A stretch of 64,000 bases of DNA from Oncomelania hupensis. Taxonomy: Eukaryota > Mollusca > Gastropoda > Littorinimorpha > Pomatiopsidae. The position numbers and the translations under genes are program-made. The notes below the pieces were generated by a model, which had not been told where the DNA came from, did no database searches, and saw only the letters and a program-made list of their open reading frames with translations. Below are positions 42,597 to 53,557 of this stretch, piece by piece; the stretch's first letter is position 1, and each line of letters begins with the position of its first letter. The stretch is from assembly GCA_036898135.1 (NCBI GenBank), contig CM072522.1, positions 3,303,421-3,367,420 on the forward strand, written 5' to 3'.

Positions 42597-44793
42597 ATGA
42601 CGGACACAAAAAGTCTTTCGCAATCTCCTTTGTTTAAAGACATTTTTCAAACTTTACAACTTCAAATTTTTGACAGTCAAAATGTTATTAAATCTGTCTA
42701 TAATAATTACGAATTTGTACTTAACAATTTTACTTTCAAATCCCCTGTTAAAATACGCATTCACGCTCAAATAACTTTTATTAAACCCGGCAGTATTGAT
42801 GAAACGATGACTGTGTGGATTTCTTCAAGTCAAATTGAAGTGTTAAAATCTTCAGACCTAGACAATGCTTATAACAACATCTTGATCAACCAGTTACAAG
42901 ACAGTATTGAGCGCGCAACTATGAAAGGGTCCGGGTGGACAGAAGGAACTTTAGAAACATTAGAACTGAACATTACAAAGTATAATCCAATCAAAGGAAA
43001 ATCTTACATCCCTCTTCCCAAAGAAATTCTTGACAAAAAGGCTGTATTGAATATTAAGAACACTGACGACAAATGTTTTATGTGGTGTGTTCTGGCTAAA
43101 TTATATCCTATTCAGTCGAAAGAACATCCCGAAAGGGTGGCGCTATACAAAGATAAAATAACGAACTTAAATCTCAAAGACATTAATTTCCCTGTTAGCC
43201 TTGACGCCATTGACAAATTTGAATCACAAAACTCTCCTATAACAGTCAATGTATATGTTTGGGACCCTGAATCAAAACTTATGCCTTTACGAATCTCTCC
43301 TAATGCCCCATCGTTTTCAGACCTCAATCACCACGTTGATCTTTTACTAATAACAGACCCGCAAGATCCTAGCATGCAACATTATACACTGATACGAAAC
43401 ATATCTAGATTATTAGGACACACTTCAAAACATCATGGCTAACAATATTTGTGCAGACGCTGTTTAACTAGAGTCTCTAATCTCCAAGTGGCTGACAAGC
43501 ACAGTAAAATATGCAAAAGTATGACAGACATCCAAACCCGTCTTGTGTTACCAAAGCCGGGTTCTCAAGTATATTTTAAAAACATCAACAAACAATTCAA
43601 GCAGCCTTATATAGTTTATGCCGACTTCGAATCATTGATTTTAAAATACCAAGGCCCGCAAGGATTTTGTACGCCTAATTCATTCCTCACACACCTTCAC
43701 GAAGTCTGCAGTTTCGGGTATGTAGTTGTTAGAGCCGACGGACAACATACAGAGCCGGTAATTTACAGAGGGCCTGACGCAGCTCGAAAGTTCTTAGATG
43801 AGATGAACAAAATATACAAATTGTGTTTACTGCAGCTAGATAATCCAGCGCCCATGATATTTACTGAATCTGACTCCCATAATTTTAAAGCAGCTACACA
43901 TTGCCACATTTGTATTGTAATAAAGAGTTTGACCTGAAGGACACAAAGACCCAAAGAGTGAGAGATCATTGTCACATAACAGGGGCATTTAGAGGTGCAG
44001 CTCATCAGAAATGCAACTTGGAATATGGAATCAAACATTTCTCTCTGCCTATTTTCATTCACAATCTTCGAAATTACGACTCCCATTTAATCATGCAGGC
44101 AGTGACGAAAACATACAAAGTGTCATGTATTGCCGAGACAGAAGAAAAATATAAAACTTTCACTCTGAATAAATTAAAGTTTTATGACAGCTTTCAACAT
44201 TTGTCTTCCAGTTTAGAAACACTAGCTAAGAACTTACCCAGCTATCCTATCACTAGCAAATATTTTCCAGACGTTACACTTATTCGGAAAGGTGTGTATC
44301 CTTATGAATACATGGATTCTTGGGAAGTGTTTGAAGAACTAGAATTACCCCCTAAAGAGAACTTCTATTCTTCACTCAATAAAAGTTTCATAAGTGATAT
44401 CGATTATGAACACGCCCAGAATGTCTGGAATGCACTCAGCTGTAAAAACCTTGGTGACTACCACGACATATATTTAAAAGCTGACGTCTGTTTGTTGGCT
44501 GATGTGTTTGAAAAATACAGAGAAACGAGTTTACATCATTACTCCCTCGACCCTTTTCATTATATTTCTTCACCAGGAATGAGTTGGGATGCTTTCTTAA
44601 AACTTAGCGGTTCTAAAATCGATCTCATAACTGACCAGGTAATGATGACAATGATTGAGTCAGGCATTCGTGGAGGAATAAGCGTGGCAGCTCATAATTA
44701 TTGCAAAGCCAACAATAAATACCTGAAGCACTATGACCCCTCGCAGAAATCTAATTATATAATGTACTTTGACGCCAACAATTTATACGGTTG
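42597..44793 (+). pseudogene. polB: Polinton DNA polymerase B, N-terminal half
   Basis: Starts ATAAAAATGACG at 42597. The N-terminal domain contains NIKNTDDKCFMWCVLAKLYP and NVYVWDPESKLMPLRIS, typical of Polinton polymerases. A stop interrupts the frame at 43440-43442, just before the zinc-binding CRRCL..H..C block. The exonuclease motif YADFES follows (43618). A 5-bp duplication-like change at about 43910-43920 shifts the frame between THCHIC and NKEFDL. The remainder (LPIFIHNLRNYDSHLIM, FYDSFQHL, DYHDIYLKADVCLLADVFEK) leads to palm motif A, YFDANNLYG. There the gypsy element is inserted. The protein would copy the element's DNA using a protein primer. Confidence 0.88.
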
Positions 44794-46533
44794 TGTTACA
44801 CTCCGTTTGATGTTGGTGTTTTCTATCAGTATTTGATTCAGCCCCGATGCTTGAATTCCTGATAGTTGTGTAACTCAGATTCGTTTATTCACGCAACCCG
44901 TCCAAACAGCATACAAGTCACAAAGTTGACGTATGAAGTTTTCCACATTTATTCAGCACACACCAACAACTGCATACAATTCTCAATTCAACTCAACAAC
45001 TTTCACAGCAACTCACTATCAACAACTCTCTCTACTTTTTTAACAGTGCGGCGCTTATATAGTCTCTACATCAGGGTGGAGAACTCTCCGCGAATCCGCG
45101 GATTTCCGCGGAAAGCATTTGCATTTCCGAGAAAAAAAAATTGAGTTCCGAGTGTGAGAAGCTGAGGGGCTACCCTTTACTGGGCATAACGGCCAAAAGC
45201 GGCCGAAGGTCTAAACAGGCAAAACGTCCAAAAGCGTCCGTATCAACCATGTGGTTATATTCTCGCGTTGTTTGAAAGATTGCGAGACTGCCGGCAATTG
45301 ACTTCCGGTTTATTATGTTGTGAAAACATTCGACTGCATTTCCACAAGTTTTCTCTGTGATGCGTTCGTTTTTTCGATTTTTTTTCAAATTTTCTTGTGT
45401 GTGTGCCTAAAAGGGATGGTTTGGATTCTTCGACTGATGAAGGGGAGTTTACAGGCTTCCATTTATCAGACATTAAAGTGAGAGAAATGGACTTGGAGTC
45501 GGAGGAAGAGATCGGTACTGACATTAGACAATTAGTGTCAGGAGTGTGCATGCATACGATCTTTCAGACTGACATGAAAGTGAAGAAGAGGGGGCTTTTT
45601 TGGACTTTTTAAAACTTTTTTTTTCATACACATGGAGTAATAAAAAACAAGACATGACAAGAGAAGTATAAAAAGGTAGATAATCAAAATAGAATTTATT
45701 TCTGTTCATTTTGCATTTTATTTCATTTAAATCTATACACTAGTCACTAATGTGGTGTTTTTACTTACGTACCCCTAAATATCTCTAAAATTATAAAAAT
45801 TCTTGCCTGTTTACAGCTAAAAAATAGACAAACGTGTGCCCAGTAAAATTGGAAATGTGGAGTTTGTGTGTAACAGTGGTAGACCTCAAACTTTGTTAGG
45901 CCTACAAATCAAGATTCTTAACGTTTTTGAAAGACATGTGCATAAAACATTCTTTTTTTGTTGTTTTTTGTTTCTATTCATGTTTACTTTTTGCTTTTTG
46001 CTTTCAGGAGAGGCCCTAAATTACTTTCAAAATTGCATAAATTCATTTTCTTTCAGGGGGCGAATACCGGGGCTTGGCCCCTGGGCCCCGGCCGGATTTC
46101 AGAGATTTCTTGATTCAGTTGTTCTCCACCCTGCTACATACACGGGAACAAACGAGAATAATCCTACTTAAAACACCACAACCAATCAAAATTAATTTCA
46201 TCATCACGTGACTCACGTCATACAACCTCATTTGGAATGGAAGCTTCCATGGTAACCAACAGAATAATCCACACGCTTCGATCGATAGTAAACAACTAAT
46301 TCCCGAAAATTCTCAAACAATATCGACCAACTAAAAACACTAACGTTACACAAAGCCTCTACTAATAACAACGCAAAATCAAATCAAAGATAAATACACT
46401 CTATTACTGCATGCGTTGCAAAAATAAAACGAACAGATCTATCGCGCGCGTCACACCCAAGCCTGCCATTGCACGCGCTTCACACATAACATCGTGCGCA
46501 TTTCAAACGCACCATTCGCGTTTCAACGTAACA
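44794..46533 (-). repeat. 3' LTR of gypsy copy B, with nested DNA transposon
   Basis: TGTTACACTCCGTTTGATG to TTTCAACGTAACA. The 1740 bp reduce to about 672 bp once the transposon at 45072-46133 and one copy of its 6-bp duplication are discounted. Confidence 0.92.
45072..46133 (+). mobile_element. DNA transposon of the CAG...CTG family, element 5
   Basis: A 1062-bp element with ends CAGGGTGGAGAACTCTCCGC and GTTGTTCTCCACCCTG, flanked by a perfect 6-bp duplication CTACAT (45066-45071 and 46134-46139). The unoccupied site is present in the partner LTR at about 51198, which proves the insertion. A short frame reads DGLDSSTDEGEFTGF, followed by HLSDIKVREMDLESEEEI; function unknown. The G/C-rich right end resembles element 3. 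Confidence 0.9.
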
Positions 46534-46714
46534 TAACCCCCCACTCAAGAAGAAATTTACCTAATTTCTTTCAACAACGTTGAAACGTAATGCACAAACA
46601 AAATCAGAAATTAGAACTTATTTCAGTCTTTCTGGATACTGTCAATGCGCTCAGTTTATCTACACAGAGTCAATGGTTTTCATCTTCAAGTCTGACTGGA
46701 TATTGCCAATGTCA

Positions 46715-47862
46715 TCAGTCCATACACACAGTCAATGTTCTTTTCCGCAAGGGAACGACGCCCTCGTCAGTTGCGGTTGTCATCGGCCCAGGGTCAAAGA
46801 CGATGATCACGTGGGCTTTCCTGGAGTCAGTGCATCCTCCGTTGTCTCCTTCTTCCATCGAACGTCCGATGAAGTCGACGTTGTCAGCTCCCAGAATGCA
46901 CTTGCTTTGTCTCACAGTCAGGTTGGCTTCTGCGAGACGGTGGAACAGCTCCCTCAAGGTCTGCAGATGCTCCTTCCAGGTCTGGGTGTGGACTTCATGT
47001 TCGACCAAAGTCGTAGAGTCTGGGACATCATTGAAGTTAGGGGGAAACTCGCCCATAAGGTCCTCGAGCTCCAACTTTTGACCTTCCGTCAAGCCTGGTC
47101 CTAGCTTAACATCATCGATGCCTTCTTTGCTATGGAAGTCTCCCAGTTCCAACACTTCCTCGCTGTCAAAGCTGTTGTCGATCTCAGCTGCTGTTGCCAC
47201 ATGCACAGTCTCTGATGGCCTTTCCACGTACAGCTTAAGGAGGTTGGCGTGGTATATCTTGGAATGCTGGCCGACCTTCACCTTGTAGTCGTTGATCCCC
47301 ACCACAGTCTCCACTTCGTACGGGCCTTTCCACTGCATCAGCAACTTATTGTGATCAGTAGGTAGCAGCACTAGCACTTTGTTGCCAGGTTTAAACTTCC
47401 TGCTCACAGCCCTACGATCGTAGTAGTGCTTTCCACAGTCTTGGGACTTCTTCAGGTTTTCTCTGGCTATCTCGAGAGTCTGCTCCAGCTTCTCCCGTAG
47501 CTCAAACACGTACTGGTAGCTGTCCTTCACCTCTGGGGTGTCTACTTCTTTCGTCCACAGTTCTTTTAGGATGTGCATCGGCCCTCGGATGGTTCTTCCG
47601 TACAGCAGCTCGAACGGAGAAAAGTCGGTGGACTCCTGCGGTACTTCTCTGTAGGCGAAAAGTAGGGCGTTGATGTAGCGATGCCATTGTCTGGGCTGCT
47701 CGCTGGACTTCAGCGTAGCATTGAACTTTTCGACAAGCCCGTTGCACATTGGATGGTAGGGTGTCGTAGTCAAATGCCGGATGCTCAGCAGTCTGTTGAC
47801 CTCCTTCATGCAGTCAGAGACGAACTGCGTCCCGAGGTCTGTCAGAATTTCTTCGGGCACTC
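46715..47862 (-). CDS. Gypsy copy B integrase C-terminal half and RT remnants
   Basis: Continues the integrase of the next feature beyond a 147-bp insertion: GVPEEILTDLGTQFVSDCMK (second catalytic Asp in LTDLG), TPYHPMCNGLVEKFNATLK (catalytic Glu), YREVPQESTDFSPFELLYGR, GNKVLVLLPT, WKGPYEVETVVG (GPY/F module). The Pol linker then runs to TTLVEHEVH and jumps to TQTWKEHLQTLRELFHRL, skipping the RT catalytic core. The jump coincides with GTGGACT, present at both ends of the missing segment in copy A. Pol remnants end near 46860. Confidence 0.85.
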
Positions 47863-47877
47863 CAAGTCTACTGAACA

Positions 47878-48024
47878 AAGTGACTGGCCGGTGGAGGGCA
47901 TTCAATTTTCCCACTGGGGTTGTTTCAGCAGATCTTTTATGCGGATCGGGGGTTGTCCGGTCCTGATTTGGCTCGGAAGAGTCCGCTGGACCTAAAGCAA
48001 CAATAAATCAATCAATCAATCAAT
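47878..48024 (-). mobile_element. 147-bp SINE or LINE-tail insertion in the integrase
   Basis: Flanked by a 15-bp direct repeat CAAGTCTACTGAACA (47863-47877 and 48025-48039). The + strand reads AAGTGACTGGCCGGTGGAGG at its start and GGAAGAGTCCGCTGGACC, then TAAAGCAACAATAAATCAAT at its end, followed by ATCA units. It aligns with the 3' part of the element at 23182-23868. It splits the integrase reading frame. Orientation judged by the tail is +, despite the host gene being on the minus strand. Confidence 0.88.
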
Positions 48025-48039
48025 CAAGTCTACTGAACA

Positions 48040-50392
48040 TGTCCACCAGTGCCTCTGCTACAGTTTCAGTGTCAATCTTCTTCAGTGGCACTGCTTCTGG
48101 GTACCGAGTCGCATAGTCTACTAAAGTCAGTACCCATCGATGACCTTCTTCACTCGGAGGTCTTATTTCGCCGATTAAGTCTAAGGCCACCCTCTTGAAA
48201 GGTCGGTCGATCAAAGGCATTCTCTGCATTGGCACTTTAGGGACCCTTCCTCGAGGTATGGTCTTCTGGCAAATGTCACATGATCGGCAGAAACGGCTGA
48301 CGTCCGCATGAAGTCCTGGCCAGTAGAACACCGCCTGTATTCTGTCTGACGTCTTCTTGATGCCTAGGTGACCTCCCATGATTGAGTCATGCGCTACTTC
48401 CATCACCTGGCGCCTTAGGGGTAACGGTACCAAGACTTGACGTAGTGGTTTACCTCCGTTGACCCTCGGGTGCTGGAAGATTCTGTACAGGATCTTGGCC
48501 TTCACCTCAAAATAGACCGTGCCACTGCCCTTGTTCACGTGGTCTTGGCGGTTCCTGTACTTGTTTAAAGTGCTATCAGCTTCCTGGAGCTGGATCAGCT
48601 TATCTCTGTCCACGATGGCAGCTTTGGAGTTGTCGGCGACCTTCAGTGGCGTAGACACCTTGTCTCTCTTGGCCTGGGCCCTGGTAGTAACAGCACCGAC
48701 GATCTCTGGTCGGCAGGGCTGAGCCGGAGTAGCCACATTGTCCCGTAGCAGCTCTGAAAGGTCTCCATCGGGAAATGGCAATGGATCCTCCTCCACAACT
48801 TCGACGCGTTGGGTTGAGGCAGGACTCCATTCTGGATCGGGGTCGTCGGGTCGTCTCGCGCCGTCGATATTCCCGATCATCAAATCATACAGCGGCTTCT
48901 TCAGGCAAACCGCTTCGACTTCACCTATGTAGAAAGGGGTGTTGACATGAATCTTCGCAACTGGCGCTTTCAAACATTTGCTGTCGGCCATAAGTGTCCA
49001 TTTTGAATCGCCAGTGAACTGTTCTTTAGCGATTAGGTCTTCTCTGACGATGACCCCACTGCAGCCAGAGTCTCTTAAGACAGTCACTTCATGAATTCCA
49101 ACGCGTCCCTTTGAAACAGGCATGTTCTGGACGGTCACAGCTGCGCTGGCGACGACGGAGATGGATTTTCCGTTGGCAAGGAGAAGTCGGCCATCGGTTA
49201 TGCACTCTTGCACGTCCGCAGGAGTAGCTGCGCGCTCGGTCTCACTCGGAAGAATGACGCTCCCGCCGCACACTTGATGGTCAGATCTACTGGTTTGCCG
49301 TTGATTGGAGAAACGTCTCTGTCGGTTGCCCACCGCTGCATTGTCCGTACTGCCCCGCTGTCCGCTACTTTTGTTTTGAGGACAGTTAGCCGCTCTGTGG
49401 TCTGTAGCGTTGCAGGTGAAACAGCCTCTTGAATGCCCTTCCCTGGGAGGTGGCGTGGAGTCAGTGTGTCTCTGGCTCGTCTGGCTCCCCTGGATCTGGT
49501 TCACATGGTTTGCAGTCTTCTGAAAATGTTTCGTCGCGCTGGGTGGCCCCAGGGTCTTCCCATGAGCGATGAGATATCTTTCAGCAGCCTCAGTCACATC
49601 TTTAAGCGTCTGCAGCTTTTGTTCTTCTAAGTGGGTCGCTAGGTCCTTGTGACAGGCATTGAGAAATTGTTCCTTCACGATCAGGTCATGGAGACTGTCG
49701 TAAGACTTGCTTTCGCCTGATAACTCCACCCACTTGTGTAGATATGACGACAGGCGCTCCACAAACTGCTTTGGCGTCTCGTCTGACTTAGGCCGGCATT
49801 CACGGAAGCGTTTACGGTAGCCCTTCTCTGTAAAGTTGTAGCACTGCAATAGGGCCTCTTTCAAGACGTCGTAGTCTTTAGCGTCATCGTCCGACAATCT
49901 GGTGTAGACGTCGAGTGCTTCTCCCGTCAGAAGTGCACTTAGTCGAATCGCCCAGTCTTGAGGTTGCCAGTTAGAGCTTTTGGCAAACCTTTCAAATCTC
50001 GCCAAACAACTGTCGATCTGGTCCTTCCCGTCGACGAAAGCTGGCAATTTTGGAGCCATGTGGTCGCTGACGACTTGTGGCGCATGCTGATTGTTTTGGA
50101 TACGCGCCAACTCCAGCTGGTACTGACGATCAGCTTCTAGTCGTCTTTCTTCCATCTCTCTTTCTTCTCGGCGTCGCTGCTCTTCTGCTTCTCTTTCTTG
50201 ACGCCGCTCTTCTCTTTCTTCTCGGCGACGCTGCTCTTCTTTTTCTTGACGCCGCTCTTCTAATTCTCTTTCTTCTCGGCGTCGTTGTTCTTCTAATTCT
50301 CGTTCTTGTATTCTCTCCTGGGACTTGACGTACTCCGTCAACTGTTTCCCTTTTAGATTCAGTTGAATCCCTTTCTGCCAGAAGTCAGCCAT
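48040..50392 (-). CDS. Gypsy copy B Gag-protease-integrase (N-terminal part)
   Basis: From the ATG at 50392 (MADFWQKG): a charged coiled coil (REERELEERRQEKEEQ-like, about residues 30-90), a SCAN-like capsid region (LLTGEALDVYTRLSDDDAK, FRECRPKSDETPKQFVERLS), CCHC knuckle CFTCNATDHRAANCP, and aspartic protease LRDSGCSGVIV. Integrase follows directly: GGHLGIKKTSDRIQAVFYWP, then SCDICQ (HHCC domain), and VALDLIGEIRP with the first catalytic Asp. The frame is open through this fusion and stops only at the 147-bp insertion. A further open frame upstream (50385-50741) is a likely 5' extension in another frame. Confidence 0.9.
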
Positions 50393-50927
50393 CTTGATGC
50401 TTTTCTGGAAAGTTCTTTTCTGGAATGTTCTTTTTCTGGAAAGTTCTTTTTCTAGAAAGTTCTTGACTGTGCTGTACTTTTCTAGACTGTTCTAGAACAG
50501 CACGCTTTCTGCAGTAGCGCTGATGCTTGTCACTAGTCGCCTTCGCTGACGCAGGCCCCGCTGTCCTCGTCGTATGCGACGCTGCACCACGCTGGTGTTG
50601 ATGTACACGCTCCTGTGCTGAAGTAGACGCGACGTCCACTCGCCGCTCTCTGTAACACTGGCGATGTAGCTCCGAGACTGTCCCTCGACGTAGTCTTACG
50701 GCAGCCACGTAGTCCCGATCTGTTGTTCGCTCACGAAGCAACTCTTCAGCGACTACACGCCCTTGCAGTCAACCCGAACCTATCGGGGATGTAGTCCCAG
50801 TATGTTGGCCCCTCTCGACGCATCTCGTTGGCGGCTACCCTCGATGACTGCCTCTCGTAACGTTGACTCGCTTGTTGTAGCAGTTGAACCCTTGGCTATG
50901 GCGTGAATCGCGGCTTGACCCCCAAAA

Positions 50928-51599
50928 TGTTTCACTCCGTTTGATGTTGGTGTTTTCTATCAGTATTTGATTCAGCCCCGATGCTTGAATTCCTGATAGT
51001 TGTGTAACTCAGATTCGTTTATTCACGCAACCCGTCCAAACAGCATACAAGTCACAAAGTCGACGTATGAAGTTTTCCACATTTATTCAGCACACACCAA
51101 CAACTGCATACAATTCTCAATTCAACTCAACAACTTTCACAGCAACTCACTATCAACAACTCTCTCTACTTTTTTAACAGTGCGGCGCTTATATAGTCTC
51201 TACATACACGGGAACAAACGAGAATAATCCTACATAAAACACCACAACCAATCAAAATTAATTTCATCATCACGTGACTCACGTCATACAACCTCATTTG
51301 GAATGGAAGCTTTCATGGTAACCAACAGAATAATCCACACGCTTCGATCGATAGTAAACAACTAATTCCCGAAAATTCTCAAACAATATCGACCAACTAA
51401 AAACACTAACGTTACACAAAGCCTCTACTAATAACAACGCAAAATCAAATCAAAGATAAATACACTCTATTACTGCATGCGTTGCAAAAATAAAACGAAC
51501 AGATCTATCGCGCGCGTCACACACAAGCCTGCCATTGCACGCGCTTCACACATAACATCGTGCGCATTTCAAACGCACCATTCGCGTTTCAACGTAACA
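50928..51599 (-). repeat. 5' LTR of gypsy copy B
   Basis: 672 bp from TGTTTCACTCC to TTTCAACGTAACA. It carries the empty target site TCTCTACATACAC where the partner LTR has element 5. Confidence 0.93.
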
Positions 51600-52856
51600 G
51601 GTTGGGCAATGAGTGAGCTTTTACCGGTTTCAGATTTCAAATTACTTGTTAATCCAAACCCTGCAAACTTTACTTGGTTAAACAGTATTTTAAATCACCC
51701 TAAAGATCATACTATAGGGTTTACTGTCGAAGTTGACCTAGAGTACCCCAATGCCTTACACGACCTACATAATGATTACCCATTAGCACCAGGAAGATTG
51801 CATGGTACAGACAAGCAACTCAAACTTATTCCCAACCTCTATAATAAATCTAATTACGTCTGCCACTACAGAAACCTGCAGTTCTACATCAGACACGGCA
51901 TGAAGTGCACAGCGATTCATAAGCTTTTATACTTTAAACAAACGAGCGTCTTGGCCGGGTACATCAATAAAAACACAGAGCTCAGAAAACAAGCGCAATC
52001 TATGTTTGAAAAAGATTTCTTTAAGCCGCTGAATAACAGCTGTTTTGGTAAAACTATGGAGAACCCATACAAGCGAAAAGACGTCAGGCTAATTAAATCA
52101 CCCAATCAAGCAATTAACTTAACATCTAAGCCTCAATACCTTGGTTACAAAGAGTTTCATGACTCCCTGTATGCAGTTACCATGAAAACCACACAAGTTA
52201 ATCTAGACAAACCAGTGTTTATGGGGATGACTATTCTTGACCTTTCTAAATTACTAATGTTCGAATTTTACTACGATTACTTTAAACCTAAATACCCGGA
52301 GGCCAGAGTTTTATACACAGACACAGACTCCCTTATACTAGACATCCCTACTGAAGACATTTATAAAGACTTAGAATCGGAACTACAACATTACGATACT
52401 AGTGACTACCCTGAAACTCACCCTTTGTACAGCAAAGCAAACCAAAAGAAAATAGGTTTGATGAAAGATGAAATGAACGGGAAACTTATTGAAGAATACG
52501 CAGGACTGCGATCTAAGCAGTATAGTATTAAACACGAATCGGGGGAATCTTCAAAAGCAAAAGGCACCCAAAAAGCTGCAATAAAAAACAGAGATATCAG
52601 ACACGAAAACTACCTGGAAGCCTTAGATGGGAAAGAAGTTAAACCATACCCTAACACAACTATAAAGTCTAAAAACCATGTAGTGTCCACTGCTGTGACG
52701 ACCAAAAAAACATTATGCGCTAATGACACAAAGAGAATAAGAGTAACTAAGGAGTTTGCATACGCTCTAGGCCACTATAAATTACAGGTAGAAACTACGA
52801 CTACGACTGCGACTATGAGTAAGAAGGAGGGCCTGGAAGGCTTGAGTAAATGTTAA
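51600..52856 (+). pseudogene. polB: Polinton DNA polymerase B, C-terminal half
   Basis: Resumes at GGTTG with GWAMSELLP, the continuation of motif A (NLYGWAMS). It contains the long protein-priming insertion (FTVEVDLEYPNALHDLHNDY, PLAPGRL, LIPNLYNKSNYVCHYRNLQF), motif B (KPLNNSCFGKTMEN), DYFKPKYPEARVLYTDTDSL (motif C, YTDTDS, both Asp present) and EYAGLRSKQYSIK with the KxY motif. It is open to a stop at 52856. The C-terminus ends in a Thr-rich stretch. Transcribed on + towards the convergent 205-aa gene. Confidence 0.9.
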
Positions 52857-52936
52857 CTGTATTTATTCTGAAGCACCGAGCTTTTTCTTCAAAGCATCTA
52901 GCTGCTCCTTCCGCCCCAGTAGTCTCCCTTCCTCTA

Positions 52937-53524
52937 TTAATTTTTTTTAATTTCTTCAACATTAACAGGTGCAGACCTAGATTTAGATTGTATGTCGTGC
53001 TTCAACTTTTTATATTCTTCAAAATCTCGCTGGATAATTACAAACTCTTGGTCTGTAACCTGAGTGTCTTCTAGAGCTTTTGAAATTATTAAGTTCATGC
53101 TAGTAAGTTTAGCTATCGCCAGGCTAGAAATGAGGTCGTGTTTTTCTAGTTTCTTAGATACTTTAGTATTAATTACGCCAAGTAAAACTGACATTACTGA
53201 AGATAATCCGGCAGCCACTCCTAATCCAATACTAATTGGTATACCAATTCCAGTCACCAATAATCCCACGCTGATAGCAGCTTCCGCTGCATTAATAACA
53301 TTTAGACCAGTAGACACGTAATTTATTCCGCTATAAGCGCCGGAATACCGTCGTCTGCATCTAGAGTACTTTTGAATATCTGATTCAATTTGAGTCCTAA
53401 CTTTTCTTATTTCTTCCAGCCTGAACGTTTGAACATTATTTAAGTCTAACGTTGGAGCACTGGGTTGCATTGGTTGTTCATCCACTACTGCTTCTACTAT
53501 AGCAGGATACAATTTTGTCGTCAT
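52937..53524 (-). CDS. Polinton protein with long hydrophobic helix, 195 aa
   Basis: The better start is the ATG at 53524 (ACTAAAAATATGACG), not the upstream start at 53554. The N-terminal ~45 residues are Pro/Val-rich. A charged helix then leads to a long small-residue hydrophobic region, about residues 85-130 (INAAEAAISVGLLVTGIGIP, then ISIGLGVAAGLSSVMSVLLG). That is two potential membrane hairpin segments. A charged helical C-terminus follows. Such a layout is common in membrane-lytic or pore-like proteins; function is not proven. Related small-residue-rich proteins occur beside Polinton genes in other aquatic invertebrates, as I recall; a search is needed. Confidence 0.75.
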   Translation of the reverse strand: MTTKLYPAIVEAVVDEQPMQPSAPTLDLNNVQTFRLEEIRKVRTQIESDIQKYSRCRRRYSGAYSGINYVSTGLNVINAAEAAISVGLLVTGIGIPISIGLGVAAGLSSVMSVLLGVINTKVSKKLEKHDLISSLAIAKLTSMNLIISKALEDTQVTDQEFVIIQRDFEEYKKLKHDIQSKSRSAPVNVEEIKKN

Positions 53525-53557
53525 ATTTTTAGTGTGAAAAAAAAGGGTTAACAATAA

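Larger units (their letters stand above)
44789..51604 (-). mobile_element. Gmr1-like Ty3/gypsy retrotransposon, copy B, with target duplication
   Basis: Element at 44794-51599 on the minus strand, flanked by GGTTG (44789-44793 and 51600-51604). LTRs start TG and end CA. They differ at only a handful of positions over about 670 bp, so this is a recent insertion. The 5' LTR is on the right. A TGGGGGTCAAGCC primer binding site candidate lies just inside it (about 50912-50924). A GAGTGGGGGG polypurine tract abuts the left LTR at about 46534-46545. The coding order is Gag-protease-integrase-RT linker. Most of RT and RNase H is deleted, so it is not autonomous. Confidence 0.92.
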
